Shown here piece by piece: positions 40,546 through 49,187 of a stretch of DNA of 64,000 nt. Numbering within the stretch: position 1 is the first letter of the stretch; the number at the start of each line of letters is the position of its first letter. Origin of the DNA: AP-15 sp035538335 (GTDB lineage Bacteria > Pseudomonadota > Alphaproteobacteria > ATCC43930 > CGMCC-115725); contig DATLKN010000033.1 in the NCBI GenBank assembly GCA_035538335.1, positions 62,001-126,000 of the forward strand, in the 5' to 3' direction. The notes beneath the pieces are model-generated. The model did no database searches, was not told the DNA's origin, and worked only from the letters and a program-made list of their open reading frames with translations. A program made the translations under genes and the position numbers.

Positions 40546-42054
40546 ATGAAGATACATTTTGCCGAAACCTTCGAACCGCGTTCCGGCGCCGTCGTCGTCG
40601 GCGCCTTTGAAGACAGAGGCCTGACGCCTGCCGCCGGAAGGCTCGACGAGGCCACCGCCGGCGCCGTCGCCCGCGCGCTTTCCGCCGCGCCGCGCTTCAA
40701 GGGCAAGAAGGACGAGTGGCTGCCGATCATCGGGCCGCCGAAGATCGCGGCGACGCGCATCCTGCTTGCCGGGCTCGGGGCGCCGCGCGCGCTCGACGCG
40801 AAGCGGTTGCGCGAACTCGGCGGCAACATCGTCGCGCAGCTCAACGCCGCCGGCGAAAGCGAGGCGACCTTGATGATCGAGCCGGGCGAGGACGCCCCGG
40901 TCGGAGCCGCCGCTGCGGCGGCCGAACTGGCCTTCGGCGCGCAGTTGCGCGCCTATCGCTTCGACAAGTACCGCACCCGGGAGAAGCCCGAGAAAAAGCC
41001 CTCGCTGGCGCGCCTCACCGTCGCGACCGGGTCCGCCGCCGCCGCGAAGCGCGCCTGGCGGCCGCTTGAAGAATTGGCCGAGGCGGTCGCCTTCGCCCGC
41101 GATCTCGTCTCCGAGCCCGCCAACGTGATCTACCCCGAGACGCTCGCCGAAGCGGCGCGCGGCCTTGCCAAGCTCGGCGTCGAGGTGGAGATCCTCGACG
41201 AAGCCGCGATGAAAAAGCTCGGGATGAACGCGCTGCTCGCGGTCGGGCAGGGCAGCGTCCGGCCGCCGCGCCTCGTCGTCATGCAATGGCACGGGCGCCC
41301 GCGCGGCAGCGCCGGCGACGGCCCGCTCGCCTTCGTCGGCAAGGGCGTCACCTTCGACACCGGCGGCATCTCGATCAAGCCGGCGGCCGGCATGGAGGAG
41401 ATGAAGTGGGACATGGCCGGCTCCGCCGTCGTCATCGGGCTCATGCGGGCGCTCGCCGGCCGCAAGGCGGGCGTCGACGCGGTCGGCGTCGTCGGGCTCG
41501 TCGAGAACATGCCGTCGGGAACCGCGCAGCGGCCCGGCGACATCGTCGCCTCGATGTCGGGGCAGACGATCGAGGTTCTCAACACCGACGCCGAGGGCCG
41601 GCTCGTGCTGGCCGATGCGCTGTGGTATTGCCAGGACCGCTTCAAGCCGCGGCTGATGATCGACCTTGCAACCCTGACCGGCGCCGTCATCGTCGCGCTC
41701 GGGCATGAGCAGGCCGGGCTCTTTTCCAACAACGACGAGCTGGCGGAGCGCCTCGCCGCCGCCGGCACGGCGGTCGGCGAGCCGGTGTGGCGGCTGCCGC
41801 TCGCCGAGGGCTACGACCGCGAGATCGACAGCGACGCCGCCGACGTCAAGAACATCGGCGGCGGCCGCGCCGCCGGCAGCATCATCGGCGCGCAGTTTCT
41901 GCAGCGCTTCGTCAACGGCGTCGCCTGGGCGCATCTCGACATCGCCGGCGTCGCCTGGTCGAAAAAGGACGCGCCGGTCACCCCCAAAGGCGCGACCGCC
42001 TTCGGCGTGCGCCTGCTCGACCGCTTCGTCGCCGAATATTACGAGAAGGAGTAG
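40546..42054 (+). CDS. pepA: leucyl aminopeptidase (M17)
   Basis: 502 residues, usual length: a two-metal cytosolic aminopeptidase releasing N-terminal residues, and in E. coli also a DNA-binding architectural protein. The catalytic domain has GKGVTFDTGGISIKPAAGM with the first Lys and metal Asp, MKWDMAGSA, NTDAEGRLVLADAL (signature), DLATLTGA and the C-terminal SIIGAQFLQRFV. The N-terminal macro-like domain is about 1-170. holC follows 17 bases downstream, the common alphaproteobacterial order. Confidence 0.97.
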   Translation: MKIHFAETFEPRSGAVVVGAFEDRGLTPAAGRLDEATAGAVARALSAAPRFKGKKDEWLPIIGPPKIAATRILLAGLGAPRALDAKRLRELGGNIVAQLNAAGESEATLMIEPGEDAPVGAAAAAAELAFGAQLRAYRFDKYRTREKPEKKPSLARLTVATGSAAAAKRAWRPLEELAEAVAFARDLVSEPANVIYPETLAEAARGLAKLGVEVEILDEAAMKKLGMNALLAVGQGSVRPPRLVVMQWHGRPRGSAGDGPLAFVGKGVTFDTGGISIKPAAGMEEMKWDMAGSAVVIGLMRALAGRKAGVDAVGVVGLVENMPSGTAQRPGDIVASMSGQTIEVLNTDAEGRLVLADALWYCQDRFKPRLMIDLATLTGAVIVALGHEQAGLFSNNDELAERLAAAGTAVGEPVWRLPLAEGYDREIDSDAADVKNIGGGRAAGSIIGAQFLQRFVNGVAWAHLDIAGVAWSKKDAPVTPKGATAFGVRLLDRFVAEYYEKE

Positions 42055-42071
42055 GAGGAAGGCGCCGCCCG

Positions 42072-42521
42072 ATGGCCGAGATCGGCTTTTACCACCTGCT
42101 GCTGACGCCGCTCGAGCGGGCGCTGCCGCGGCTGCTCGAGCGGGCCGCGAAAGAAGGGCACAGGATCGTCGTCAGGGCGGGCTCCGCCGAACGCGTCGCG
42201 CTGCTCGACGCGCTGTTGTGGACCTATGACGAGGCGAGCTTTCTGCCGCATGGCTGCGAGCGCGACGGCAGCCCGGCGGCGCAGCCGATCTGGCTGACGA
42301 CGAAATGCGAGAACCCGAACCGCGCCTCGCTGCTGGTCCTCGTCGACGGCATCGAGGCGGACGACCTCGCCGCCTTCGCGCGTTGCGCCGATCTCTTCGA
42401 CGGCAAGGACGAGACGGCGGTGGCGGCGGCGCGCGAGCGCTGGCGCCGGGCCCGCGCGGCCGGGCACGCGCCCTTGACCTACTGGCGGCAGACTGCCGCC
42501 GGCTGGCAGCGCGAGGCCTGA
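42072..42521 (+). CDS. holC: DNA polymerase III chi subunit
   Basis: 149 residues: the clamp-loader accessory subunit that contacts single-stranded-DNA-binding protein. MAEIGFYHLLLTPLERALPRLLERA, then GHRIVVRAGSAERVALLDALLWTYDEASFLPHG and PIWLTT are typical. It directly follows pepA, as is usual for holC, and ndk follows 71 bases later. Confidence 0.9.
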   Translation: MAEIGFYHLLLTPLERALPRLLERAAKEGHRIVVRAGSAERVALLDALLWTYDEASFLPHGCERDGSPAAQPIWLTTKCENPNRASLLVLVDGIEADDLAAFARCADLFDGKDETAVAAARERWRRARAAGHAPLTYWRQTAAGWQREA

Positions 42522-42592
42522 GACACGGCAGATTTGCCGGCCGCGAAAGCCGCCGCTATAACCCCCACCCTTCGCCATCCGAGAGAGCCCGC

Positions 42593-43015
42593 ATGGCCAT
42601 CGAACGCACGCTGTCGATCATCAAGCCGGACGCGACCGCCCGCAACCTGACGGGTGCGATCAACGAGCGCTTCGAGAAGCGCGGGCTGCGCATCGTCGCG
42701 CAAAAGCGGCTGCGGCTCACGGCCGATACGGCCGAGCGGTTCTATGCGGTGCACGCGGCGCGTCCCTTCTACCGCGATCTCGTGCGCTTCATGAGTTCGG
42801 GGCCGGTGGTCGTGCAGGTGCTCGAAGGCGAGGACGCGGTCGCCCGCAACCGCGAGATCATGGGCGCCACCGACCCGGCGAAGGCCGATCCCGGCACGAT
42901 CCGCAAGGATTTCGCGCAATCGATCGAGGCGAATTCGGTGCACGGCTCGGATTCGCCCGAAACCGCGGCGCAGGAGATCGCCTTCTTCTTCTCCGAAATC
43001 GAGATCTGCCCGTAA
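42593..43015 (+). CDS. ndk: nucleoside diphosphate kinase
   Basis: 140 residues. It exchanges the terminal phosphate among NTPs through a phospho-His. ERTLSIIKPDATARN opens the fold; NREIMGATDPAKADPGTIRKDF and the signature NSVHGSDSPETAAQEI carry the catalytic His. It is complete and of normal length. It converges on a cupin gene with only five bases between the stops. Confidence 0.97.
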   Translation: MAIERTLSIIKPDATARNLTGAINERFEKRGLRIVAQKRLRLTADTAERFYAVHAARPFYRDLVRFMSSGPVVVQVLEGEDAVARNREIMGATDPAKADPGTIRKDFAQSIEANSVHGSDSPETAAQEIAFFFSEIEICP

Positions 43016-43020
43016 ACCCC

Positions 43021-43479
43021 TCAGAGAGGGTTCGGGCCGACGACTTCCCAGCGGTGGCGCCTGAAGAGCGCGTTGTGCTCGTCCTCGTCGGCCGGGCGGC
43101 GTTCCGACAGGTCCTCGATCAGGCCGCCGGCGGCGGCGGGCGTGTAGAGAAACAGCACGCGGCCGGTTTCGCCGCCGGTGTTCTTCCAGGCATGCGCGAC
43201 GTTGCGCGGGAAGAACGCGCAAGTGCCGGGCCCGCCGACCGTTACCTCCTCGCCGATCCTGAAGGTGAACTCGCCGGCAAGCACCCAGGCGACCTCGTCG
43301 CTGTCGCGATGCAGATGGAAGAGGCTCGCGGTGCCGGCGGGCAGCGTTTCCTCGAACATCATGATGCTCTCACCGGTCTCGCGGCCGAGCAGCTTCAAGG
43401 CGAAAGAGCGGCCGGGCGTCGGCGAGGCGAAGTGCTTCCCGCCGCCGGCCGGTACGACAAAACCCTTTGCTGCAGTCAT
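43021..43479 (-). CDS. cupin domain protein
   Basis: 152 residues, one cupin barrel. Motif 1 is LFHLHRDSDEVAWVLAGEFTFRIG and motif 2 is GTCAFFPRNVAHAWKNTGGETGRVL, with metal-binding His/Glu/His residues. GGAGGG precedes the ATG at 43479. It could be a small dioxygenase, an isomerase or a sugar-binding protein. No neighbour indicates a pathway. Confidence 0.8.
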   Translation of the reverse strand: MTAAKGFVVPAGGGKHFASPTPGRSFALKLLGRETGESIMMFEETLPAGTASLFHLHRDSDEVAWVLAGEFTFRIGEEVTVGGPGTCAFFPRNVAHAWKNTGGETGRVLFLYTPAAAGGLIEDLSERRPADEDEHNALFRRHRWEVVGPNPL

Positions 43480-43568
43480 CTCCGTGCCCTCCGAAACGAG
43501 GGTAGAGACCGCTCGACAAGTCCGCCGCCGCCCTGCGGGCACGACCCCGCGATCTCGCGGCCGCGCTC

Positions 43569-43700
43569 TTAAAGCAGAAAGATCGCCATGCCGAGCAGAA
43601 TGACGACGATCGCGACGAGCGAGGCCTTGATCAGCCGGGTGAAGCCGATCCAGGTCTGACGATGCCGTTCGAATTCGGGGTCCATCGTCGTCGTCGCCAT
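43569..43700 (-). CDS. aa3-type cytochrome c oxidase subunit IV (43 residues)
   Basis: Too short for usual gene lists. It reads MATTTMDPEFERHRQTWIGF, then TRLIKASLVAIVVILLGMAIFLL. A short polar N-terminus leads into one membrane helix (about 25-43), and the H-x3-W-x2-F-x2-L pattern before the helix is that of the alphaproteobacterial aa3 oxidase subunit IV family (Bact_CoxIV). The start ATG is at 43700 with GAGGC upstream. It stands alone, away from any cox operon in this window, which is common for this subunit. Structural role in the aa3 oxidase. Confidence 0.75.
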   Translation of the reverse strand: MATTTMDPEFERHRQTWIGFTRLIKASLVAIVVILLGMAIFLL

Positions 43701-43738
43701 CGCTGCCTCGCGCGCAAATCAGCTGTCGCAGATATAAC

Positions 43739-44413
43739 TTAGCCGCGTGTCGTGGCAAGGCGTTTATCGCCGCCGTCGGCCGGGTTGAGTGCGGCAATTT
43801 GCGGCGGCCGGGCGCCGGCGATCGCCGCCCGGCCGCTCTCGACATGCACCCGGCCCTCGGCGATAAGCCGCACGGCGAGCGGGTAGAGCCGATGCTCGGC
43901 TGCGAGAATGCGGGCCGACAGGCGCTCTTCGTCGTCGTCGAAATGCACCGGCACGACCGCCTGCGCGAGGATCGGTCCGGCATCTATCTCGGGGCGCACG
44001 AAATGCACCGTGCAGCCGGCAAAACGCACCCCCGCGGCAAGCGCCTGGCGCTGCGCATGGAGGCCCTTGAAGGCCGGCAGCAGCGAGGGGTGGATATTGA
44101 TCATGCGGTCGCGCCACGCTTCGACGAAGCCCTCCTCCAGCACGCGCATGAAGCCGGCGAGGCAGACGAGGCCGACGCCTTTGCCGCGCAACAGCGCATC
44201 CGTCTCCGCCGCGAAGCGGGCGCGGTCGCGATGTGGCACGACGGTGGCCGGAATACCGGCCGCGGCGGCGCGGGCGAGGCCCGCCGCCGCCTCACGGTCG
44301 CTGACGACGACGGCGATCTCGGCCGGATAGGCGGGATCGGAGGCGGCCTCGATCAGGGCCTGCAAATTCGACCCGCGGCCGGAAATGAGGACGCCGAGCC
44401 TCAGCCGCGCCAT
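43739..44413 (-). CDS. purN: phosphoribosylglycinamide formyltransferase
   Basis: 224 residues. It transfers a formyl group from 10-formyl-THF to GAR in purine synthesis. RLGVLISGRGSNLQALIEAA at the N-terminus, catalytic MINIHPSLLPAFKGLHAQ and TVHFVRPEIDAGPIL are all present. It overlaps the 3' end of purM by 13 bases in a purM-purN unit. The extra C-terminal about 20 residues (ARPPQIAALNPADGG...) are not conserved. Confidence 0.96.
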   Translation of the reverse strand: MARLRLGVLISGRGSNLQALIEAASDPAYPAEIAVVVSDREAAAGLARAAAAGIPATVVPHRDRARFAAETDALLRGKGVGLVCLAGFMRVLEEGFVEAWRDRMINIHPSLLPAFKGLHAQRQALAAGVRFAGCTVHFVRPEIDAGPILAQAVVPVHFDDDEERLSARILAAEHRLYPLAVRLIAEGRVHVESGRAAIAGARPPQIAALNPADGGDKRLATTRG

Positions 44414-45459
44414 TGCGCCTGCGTACCGAGAAGCCGCACGCCGCCGCCGTCGCCGCGCGGCACGATTCGCCCGATCCGCCGCACGCTCTCGCCATGCCGT
44501 TCGAGCAGCTGCCGCAACGCGTCCTCGTGTTCCGAGCCCGCGACGGCGATCATGCCGATCCCGCAGTTGAAGGTGCGGGCAAGCTCCTCTTCGCCGACGC
44601 CGGCGCGCCGCAGCCAGCGGAAGACCGGCGGCAATTCCCACGCCGCCGCGTCGAGTTCGGCGGCGAGCCCTTGCGGCAGGATGCGCGGGATGTTTTCGAC
44701 GAGCCCGCCGCCGGTGATGTGCGCGAGCCCGCGGACGAGCCCGGCGCGGCAGGCGGCAAGGCAGCTTTCGACATAGAGCCGCGTCGGCTCCAGCAAGGCT
44801 GCGCCGAGGTTCCGTTCGGGGGCGAACGGCGCCGGCGCGCGGTAGTCGAGCCCGCTTTCCTCGACGATCCGGCGGACCAGCGAGAAGCCGTTCGAGTGCA
44901 GCCCCGAGGCGGCGAGGCCGAGGACGATGTCGCCGTCGCGGATCTGCGCGCCGTCGAGGACCGCGCCGCGCGCGACGGCGCCGACCGCGAACCCGGCGAG
45001 ATCGTAGTCGCCCTCGGCGTAGAGGCCGGGCAATTCGGCGGTCTCGCCGCCGATCAGCGCGCAGCCGACCTTGCGGCAAGCCGCCGCGACGCCCGCGATG
45101 ATCCGCCGCGCGGTCTCGACATCGAGCCGCCCGGTAGCGAAATAATCGAGCAGAAAGAGCGGCTCCGCGCCCTGCACGACGAGGTCGTTGACGCACATTG
45201 CGACGAGGTCGGTGCCGATCCCGTCATGCTCTCCGGTGGCGATCGCGACCTTCAGCTTGGTGCCGACGCCGTCGGTCGTGGCGACGAGGATCGGGTCCTC
45301 GTAACCCGCCGCCTTCAGATCGAACAGCGCTCCGAAGCCGCCGAGCGCCGCCGCGGCGCCGGGCCGCGCGGTGGCGCGGGCGAGCGGTTTCAGCGCATCG
45401 ACGAGCGCACCTCCGGCGGCGATGTCGACGCCGGCGTCCCGGTAGGTCGGGCTGTTGAT
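44401..45459 (-). CDS. purM: phosphoribosylformylglycinamidine cyclo-ligase, start codon unusual
   Basis: AIR synthetase, fifth step of purine synthesis. TYRDAGVDIAAGGALVDALK opens the family alignment; TTDGVGTKLKVA, GGETAELPGLY, GLASSG-like GLAASGLHSNGFSLVR and HITGGGLVENIPR follow. The region upstream of TYRDAGVDI has no in-frame ATG, GTG or TTG back into the divergent DUF2066 gene. The best position is ATC at 45459 (INSPTYRDAG), with GAGGA about five bases upstream, giving 352 residues. A TTG at 45541 is in another frame. Either a non-AUG start or a base-calling error should be considered. It is followed by purN. Confidence 0.9.
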   Translation of the reverse strand: MNSPTYRDAGVDIAAGGALVDALKPLARATARPGAAAALGGFGALFDLKAAGYEDPILVATTDGVGTKLKVAIATGEHDGIGTDLVAMCVNDLVVQGAEPLFLLDYFATGRLDVETARRIIAGVAAACRKVGCALIGGETAELPGLYAEGDYDLAGFAVGAVARGAVLDGAQIRDGDIVLGLAASGLHSNGFSLVRRIVEESGLDYRAPAPFAPERNLGAALLEPTRLYVESCLAACRAGLVRGLAHITGGGLVENIPRILPQGLAAELDAAAWELPPVFRWLRRAGVGEEELARTFNCGIGMIAVAGSEHEDALRQLLERHGESVRRIGRIVPRGDGGGVRLLGTQAQWRG

Positions 45460-45540
45460 GGCGTCCTCGCGAAAACTGCTGTATGACCGCTCGACTGCGG
45501 CCCGATAGCCGCGAAAATACCGGATCGGAGACGCTTTGCA

Positions 45541-46692
45541 ATGACGTTGCCGCTGCTGTCCGCGATCCGTAGCGCTCGGGCGGGACGGCCTTTTGGCGCC
45601 GCCGTGCTGGCCCTCGGGGTCATCGCGTCGGCGGCCTCGGCGCGCGCGCAGGGAGCGCCCGATCCCTATTCGGCGACGGTCAGCGTCGATGCCACCGCCC
45701 GCGACGTCGCCGCCGCGCGGCATCAGGCGCGGCTCGACGGCGAGCGCCGGGCGCTGACCCAGATAATCGGGCAGCTGGCGGGCGCCGCGGCGGCGCCGGC
45801 GCTGCCGAAGCTCGGCGACCAGGCGATCTCCGACATGGTGGTCAGCTACGAGGTCGCCAACGAGCATATGTCAGCGGTGCGCTATCTCGCCGATTACACC
45901 TTTCACTTCAATCCTTCGGCGGTCAACGCGCTGATGCAGCAGGCGGGGCTGCACGCGGCGCCGGCGCAGAACCCGGGCGCGCCGGCGGCATCGATCATCG
46001 TGCTGCCGGTCTATGCCGACGGCCCCAGGCCGGTGCTGTGGGACGACCCGAACCTGTGGCGGCAGGCCTGGCAACAGGCGCCGAGCGGCGGCGCCGCGCA
46101 GCTTCTCGTGCCGCTCGGCGACGCGCGCGACGTCGCGACGATCGATGCGGCGCGGGCGGCGGCGGGCAACCCGCCGGCGCTCGCCGCCATCGCCCAGCAG
46201 AATGGCGGCGGCGACCTCGTCGTGGCGCTGGCGACAGCCCAGCGGCAGGCGGGGGCGCTCGCCGGCCTCGCTGTCAGCCTCAGGCGTTATCGCGCCGGCA
46301 ACCTCGTCGGCACCCAGGACGAAAACCTGGCCGCCCGTCCCGGCGAAAGCGCCTCCGATTTTCTCGAACGCGCGGCGATCGCCGCGGCCAATCTGATCGA
46401 GAATGCGCCGGCCGGTGCCGCCGCCGCTGCGGGGCCGCAGGCCCGCCTCGCTGCGGTGCTGCCGATCTCCGGCCTCGCCGACTGGGTCGCGCTGCAAAAG
46501 CGGCTGGCCGCGGTTCCGATCGTCAAGCGGGTCGCCCTGCGCTCGCTGACCGTCGACGAGGCGAAGATCGATATCCGTTACGCCGGCACCATCGACCAGC
46601 TCAAAGCGGCGCTGGCGGCGGCCGCCTTCGGCCTCAGCGGCGGCGACCCGGCGTGGCGGATCGCCCCCGCCGAGGGAATCTCCGCCCGCTGA
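45541..46692 (+). CDS. DUF2066 domain-containing secreted protein
   Basis: 383 residues. A signal peptide ends near ASARAQ, then the DUF2066 region (YSATVSVDATARDVAAARHQARLDGER ... VANEHMSAVRYLADYTFHF). The C-terminal half is Ala-rich with ISGLADWVALQKRLAAVPIVKRVALRSLTVDEAKIDIRYAGT, a pattern of YbbN/LpoB-like alpha-beta domains. It is divergent from purM and upstream of the phospholipid-type transferase. The function is unknown; family proteins are envelope-located. Confidence 0.85.
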   Translation: MTLPLLSAIRSARAGRPFGAAVLALGVIASAASARAQGAPDPYSATVSVDATARDVAAARHQARLDGERRALTQIIGQLAGAAAAPALPKLGDQAISDMVVSYEVANEHMSAVRYLADYTFHFNPSAVNALMQQAGLHAAPAQNPGAPAASIIVLPVYADGPRPVLWDDPNLWRQAWQQAPSGGAAQLLVPLGDARDVATIDAARAAAGNPPALAAIAQQNGGGDLVVALATAQRQAGALAGLAVSLRRYRAGNLVGTQDENLAARPGESASDFLERAAIAAANLIENAPAGAAAAAGPQARLAAVLPISGLADWVALQKRLAAVPIVKRVALRSLTVDEAKIDIRYAGTIDQLKAALAAAAFGLSGGDPAWRIAPAEGISAR

Positions 46693-46837
46693 TGTCGTTC
46701 GAACCGTCGTCCGTTCTTCACCCACTCCGCAGGCCGGGGTCGAGGGTTCGCGTCCGCGCGGTCGGCCGGAACGGATCCGGCCGTGACGGGTGCCGGTTGC
46801 GGGGAACTTGCTGCGGGTCGCTCTCTAGGGGTCGGCA

Positions 46838-47398
46838 ATGAGCCGCCTCGGCCTCAACCTCCCCAACCTGATCACATTGGGGCGTCTGATGCTGGTGCCG
46901 CTGGCGGTCTGGCTGATCGTCAACGGGCGCTACGGACTGGCGTTCTGGGTGCTGGTCCTCGCCGGCGTCTCGGATGCGCTCGACGGCTATATCGCGAAGC
47001 GTTTCGACCGGCGGACGCGGCTCGGCGCGCTGCTCGATCCGATCGCCGACAAGGCGCTGCTCGTCAGCCTTTACGTTACGCTCGGGGTTGCCGGGCAATT
47101 GCCGAGCTGGCTCGTCATCCTCGTCGTGTTTCGCGATGCGATGATCGTCGGCGGCTTTGTCTTGATCCAGGCGATCGCGGCGCCCAATCGCTTCGATCCC
47201 CTCTACATCAGCAAGCTCAACACGCTGCTGCAGATCGCGCTGGTCGGCTTCGTGCTCGCCCGATCGGGCTTGGCGGTGCGCGCCGACATATTGGTGTTCG
47301 CGCTCGTCCTTGCCGTCGCGGTAACGACGGTGCTGTCGGGGCTCTCTTATCTCGTACGCTGGGCGCGCATTCTGTCGCGCTCCGAGGAGGCGCTGTGA
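46838..47398 (+). CDS. CDP-alcohol phosphatidyltransferase
   Basis: 186 residues with five or six hydrophobic helices. The family motif reads DALDGYIAKRF-x6-GALLDPIADK (residues 47-73), with Lys in place of the usual Arg after DGxxA. It makes a phospholipid from a CDP-diacylglycerol-like donor and an alcohol (phosphatidylglycerophosphate or cardiolipin branch); the exact product is unknown. Its stop overlaps the next gene's GTG (GTGA), so it is coupled to the AI-2E permease. Confidence 0.88.
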   Translation: MSRLGLNLPNLITLGRLMLVPLAVWLIVNGRYGLAFWVLVLAGVSDALDGYIAKRFDRRTRLGALLDPIADKALLVSLYVTLGVAGQLPSWLVILVVFRDAMIVGGFVLIQAIAAPNRFDPLYISKLNTLLQIALVGFVLARSGLAVRADILVFALVLAVAVTTVLSGLSYLVRWARILSRSEEAL

Positions 47399-48489
47399 AC
47401 GCGCATCTGCAGCGGGTGCTGTTCTGGCTCGCCGCCGCAGCGCTGCTGATCGTCGCGCTCGAGCTGCTGCGGGGCATCCTGATGCCATTCGCGGCGAGTT
47501 TCGTCATCGCCTATTTGCTGGTGCCGATGGTCGACCGCTTCGAGGCCTGGCATATCCGGCGCAGCCTGGCGAGCCTCGCGGTGCTGCTCCTCTTTCTGCT
47601 GTCGCTGAGCCTCGTGCTCGTGCTGCTCGTGCCGCTAGTGCAGGAGCAGGTTCTGCGCCTCGTCGCCCGCATGCCCGGTCTCGTCCAGGTGATTCAGGCG
47701 GATTTCGGCAAGCTGATGCAGCTGTTGCAGCAGCGCCTGCCGCAGGAGGAGGTGGCGAAATTGCGCGACCTCGTCGGCGCCAAGATCGCCGACATCGTCA
47801 GCTGGCTCGCCGGCCTCTTGCAGAGCATGATCACCAGCAGCTTCGCCATTCTCAACATCGTCTCGCTGATCGTCGTGACGCCCGTCGTCACATTTTTCCT
47901 GCTGCGCGACTGGCATGTCATGGTGGCGCAGATCGACGCCTACCTGCCGCGCGAGCCGCTCGATACGATCCGCGGGCAGGCGCGGATCGTCGCCGACACA
48001 CTCGCAGGCTTCGTCCACGGCCAGGGTCTCGTCTGCCTGATCCTCGCGGTCTATTACACGGCCGCGCTGTCTCTCGCCGGGCTCGATTCGGCGCTTGCGG
48101 TCGGCCTCTTGATCGGCGTGCTCGCGATCATCCCGGTCGTCGGCGTGGCGATCGGCTTCGTCCTCTCGCTCGCCCTCGCGGCGCTGCAATACGGAACCTG
48201 GACGAGCGTCATGGTGGTCTGCGGCATCTTCCTCTTCGGCTCTACCGTCGAGGCGAACATCCTGTCGCCGAAACTGGTCGGCGACCGGGTTCATCTGCAT
48301 CCCGTGTGGGTGATCTTCGCGGTGCTCGCCGGCGGCCGGTTGTTCGGCGTGGTCGGCGTCTTTCTGTCGGTGCCGGCGGCGGCGGTGATCGGCGTTCTGA
48401 CCCGCTTCGCGCTGCACCGCTACCGCGACAGCCCCCTCTACGATCCGCGCCGCCCCGCCGCCCGGCATAAGGCGGATGCCGCGGAATGA
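47395..48489 (+). CDS. AI-2E family transporter (PerM-like)
   Basis: 364 residues with about eight membrane segments. It shows the family arrangement of two N-terminal helices, a long amphipathic loop (QEQVLRLVARMPGLVQVIQADF, LMQLLQQRLPQEEVAKLRDLVG) and a C-terminal bundle with GLLIGVLAIIPVVGVAIGFV and SPKLVGDRVHLHPVWVIFAVL. Despite the name, most members are PerM-like permeases of unknown cargo. Start GTG 47395 overlaps the preceding stop; its own stop overlaps hdaA (ATGA). Confidence 0.9.
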   Translation: MNAHLQRVLFWLAAAALLIVALELLRGILMPFAASFVIAYLLVPMVDRFEAWHIRRSLASLAVLLLFLLSLSLVLVLLVPLVQEQVLRLVARMPGLVQVIQADFGKLMQLLQQRLPQEEVAKLRDLVGAKIADIVSWLAGLLQSMITSSFAILNIVSLIVVTPVVTFFLLRDWHVMVAQIDAYLPREPLDTIRGQARIVADTLAGFVHGQGLVCLILAVYYTAALSLAGLDSALAVGLLIGVLAIIPVVGVAIGFVLSLALAALQYGTWTSVMVVCGIFLFGSTVEANILSPKLVGDRVHLHPVWVIFAVLAGGRLFGVVGVFLSVPAAAVIGVLTRFALHRYRDSPLYDPRRPAARHKADAAE

Positions 48490-49187
48490 GGCAGCTGCCG
48501 TTCGCGCTGCCGCACCGCACCGCCCTGGGACGCGCCGATTTCCTGGTATCGCCGAGCAATGCCGAGGCGCTTTCCTGGATCGACCGCTGGCCGCAATGGC
48601 CGTCGGGGGTGCTGCTGCTCTACGGCCCCGAAAGCTGCGGCAAGACGCATCTCGCGCATCTCTGGCGCGAGCGTTCCGGAGGCCTCATCATCGGCGCGGC
48701 GCAGCTGCCGGCAGGCGATCTGCCGGCGCTGCTCGCCGCCGCGCGGCGGGGGCTCGCGGTCGACGACGCCGAGCCGGCGCCGGAACCGCTGTTGCTGCAT
48801 CTCTACAATTCCTGCCGCGAGGAGGGGATCGGCCTGCTGTTGACGGCGCGCCGGCCGCCCGGCCTGTGGCCGAGCGCGCTCGCCGATTTGCGCTCCCGCC
48901 TGCTCGCCGCTCTGGCGGTCGAGATCCGCGCGCCCGACGACGCGCTCCTCGCCGCGGTCCTCGTCAAGCATTTCGCCGACCGCCAGCTGCGCGTCTCGCC
49001 GGAGGTGATTCGGTACCTGGTGCCGCGCATGGAGCGCTCGCTCGCTGCTGCGGCGGCGCTGGCCCAGCGCCTCGATGCCGCCGCGCTCGCCGCGCAGCGC
49101 CCGGTCGGCGTGGCCCTGGCGCGCGAAGTCTTGGCGCTGGCGGGTCCTTACCCCTCCTCCTCGCCGAGCGAAGAGGGCGTGACGTAG
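48486..49187 (+). CDS. hdaA: HdaA-like DnaA-related ATPase
   Basis: 233 residues. The N-terminus MRQLPFALPHRTALGRADFLV holds a QLPF clamp-binding-like motif. Walker A GPESCGKTHLAHLW, a relaxed Walker B (RRGLAVDDAEP) and a short AAA+ lid follow, with no DnaA DNA-binding domain. HdaA/Hda with the sliding clamp drives DnaA-ATP hydrolysis after replication starts. Translationally coupled to the permease. Its last 40 bases overlap the convergent phosphatase gene. Confidence 0.85.
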   Translation: MRQLPFALPHRTALGRADFLVSPSNAEALSWIDRWPQWPSGVLLLYGPESCGKTHLAHLWRERSGGLIIGAAQLPAGDLPALLAAARRGLAVDDAEPAPEPLLLHLYNSCREEGIGLLLTARRPPGLWPSALADLRSRLLAALAVEIRAPDDALLAAVLVKHFADRQLRVSPEVIRYLVPRMERSLAAAAALAQRLDAAALAAQRPVGVALAREVLALAGPYPSSSPSEEGVT

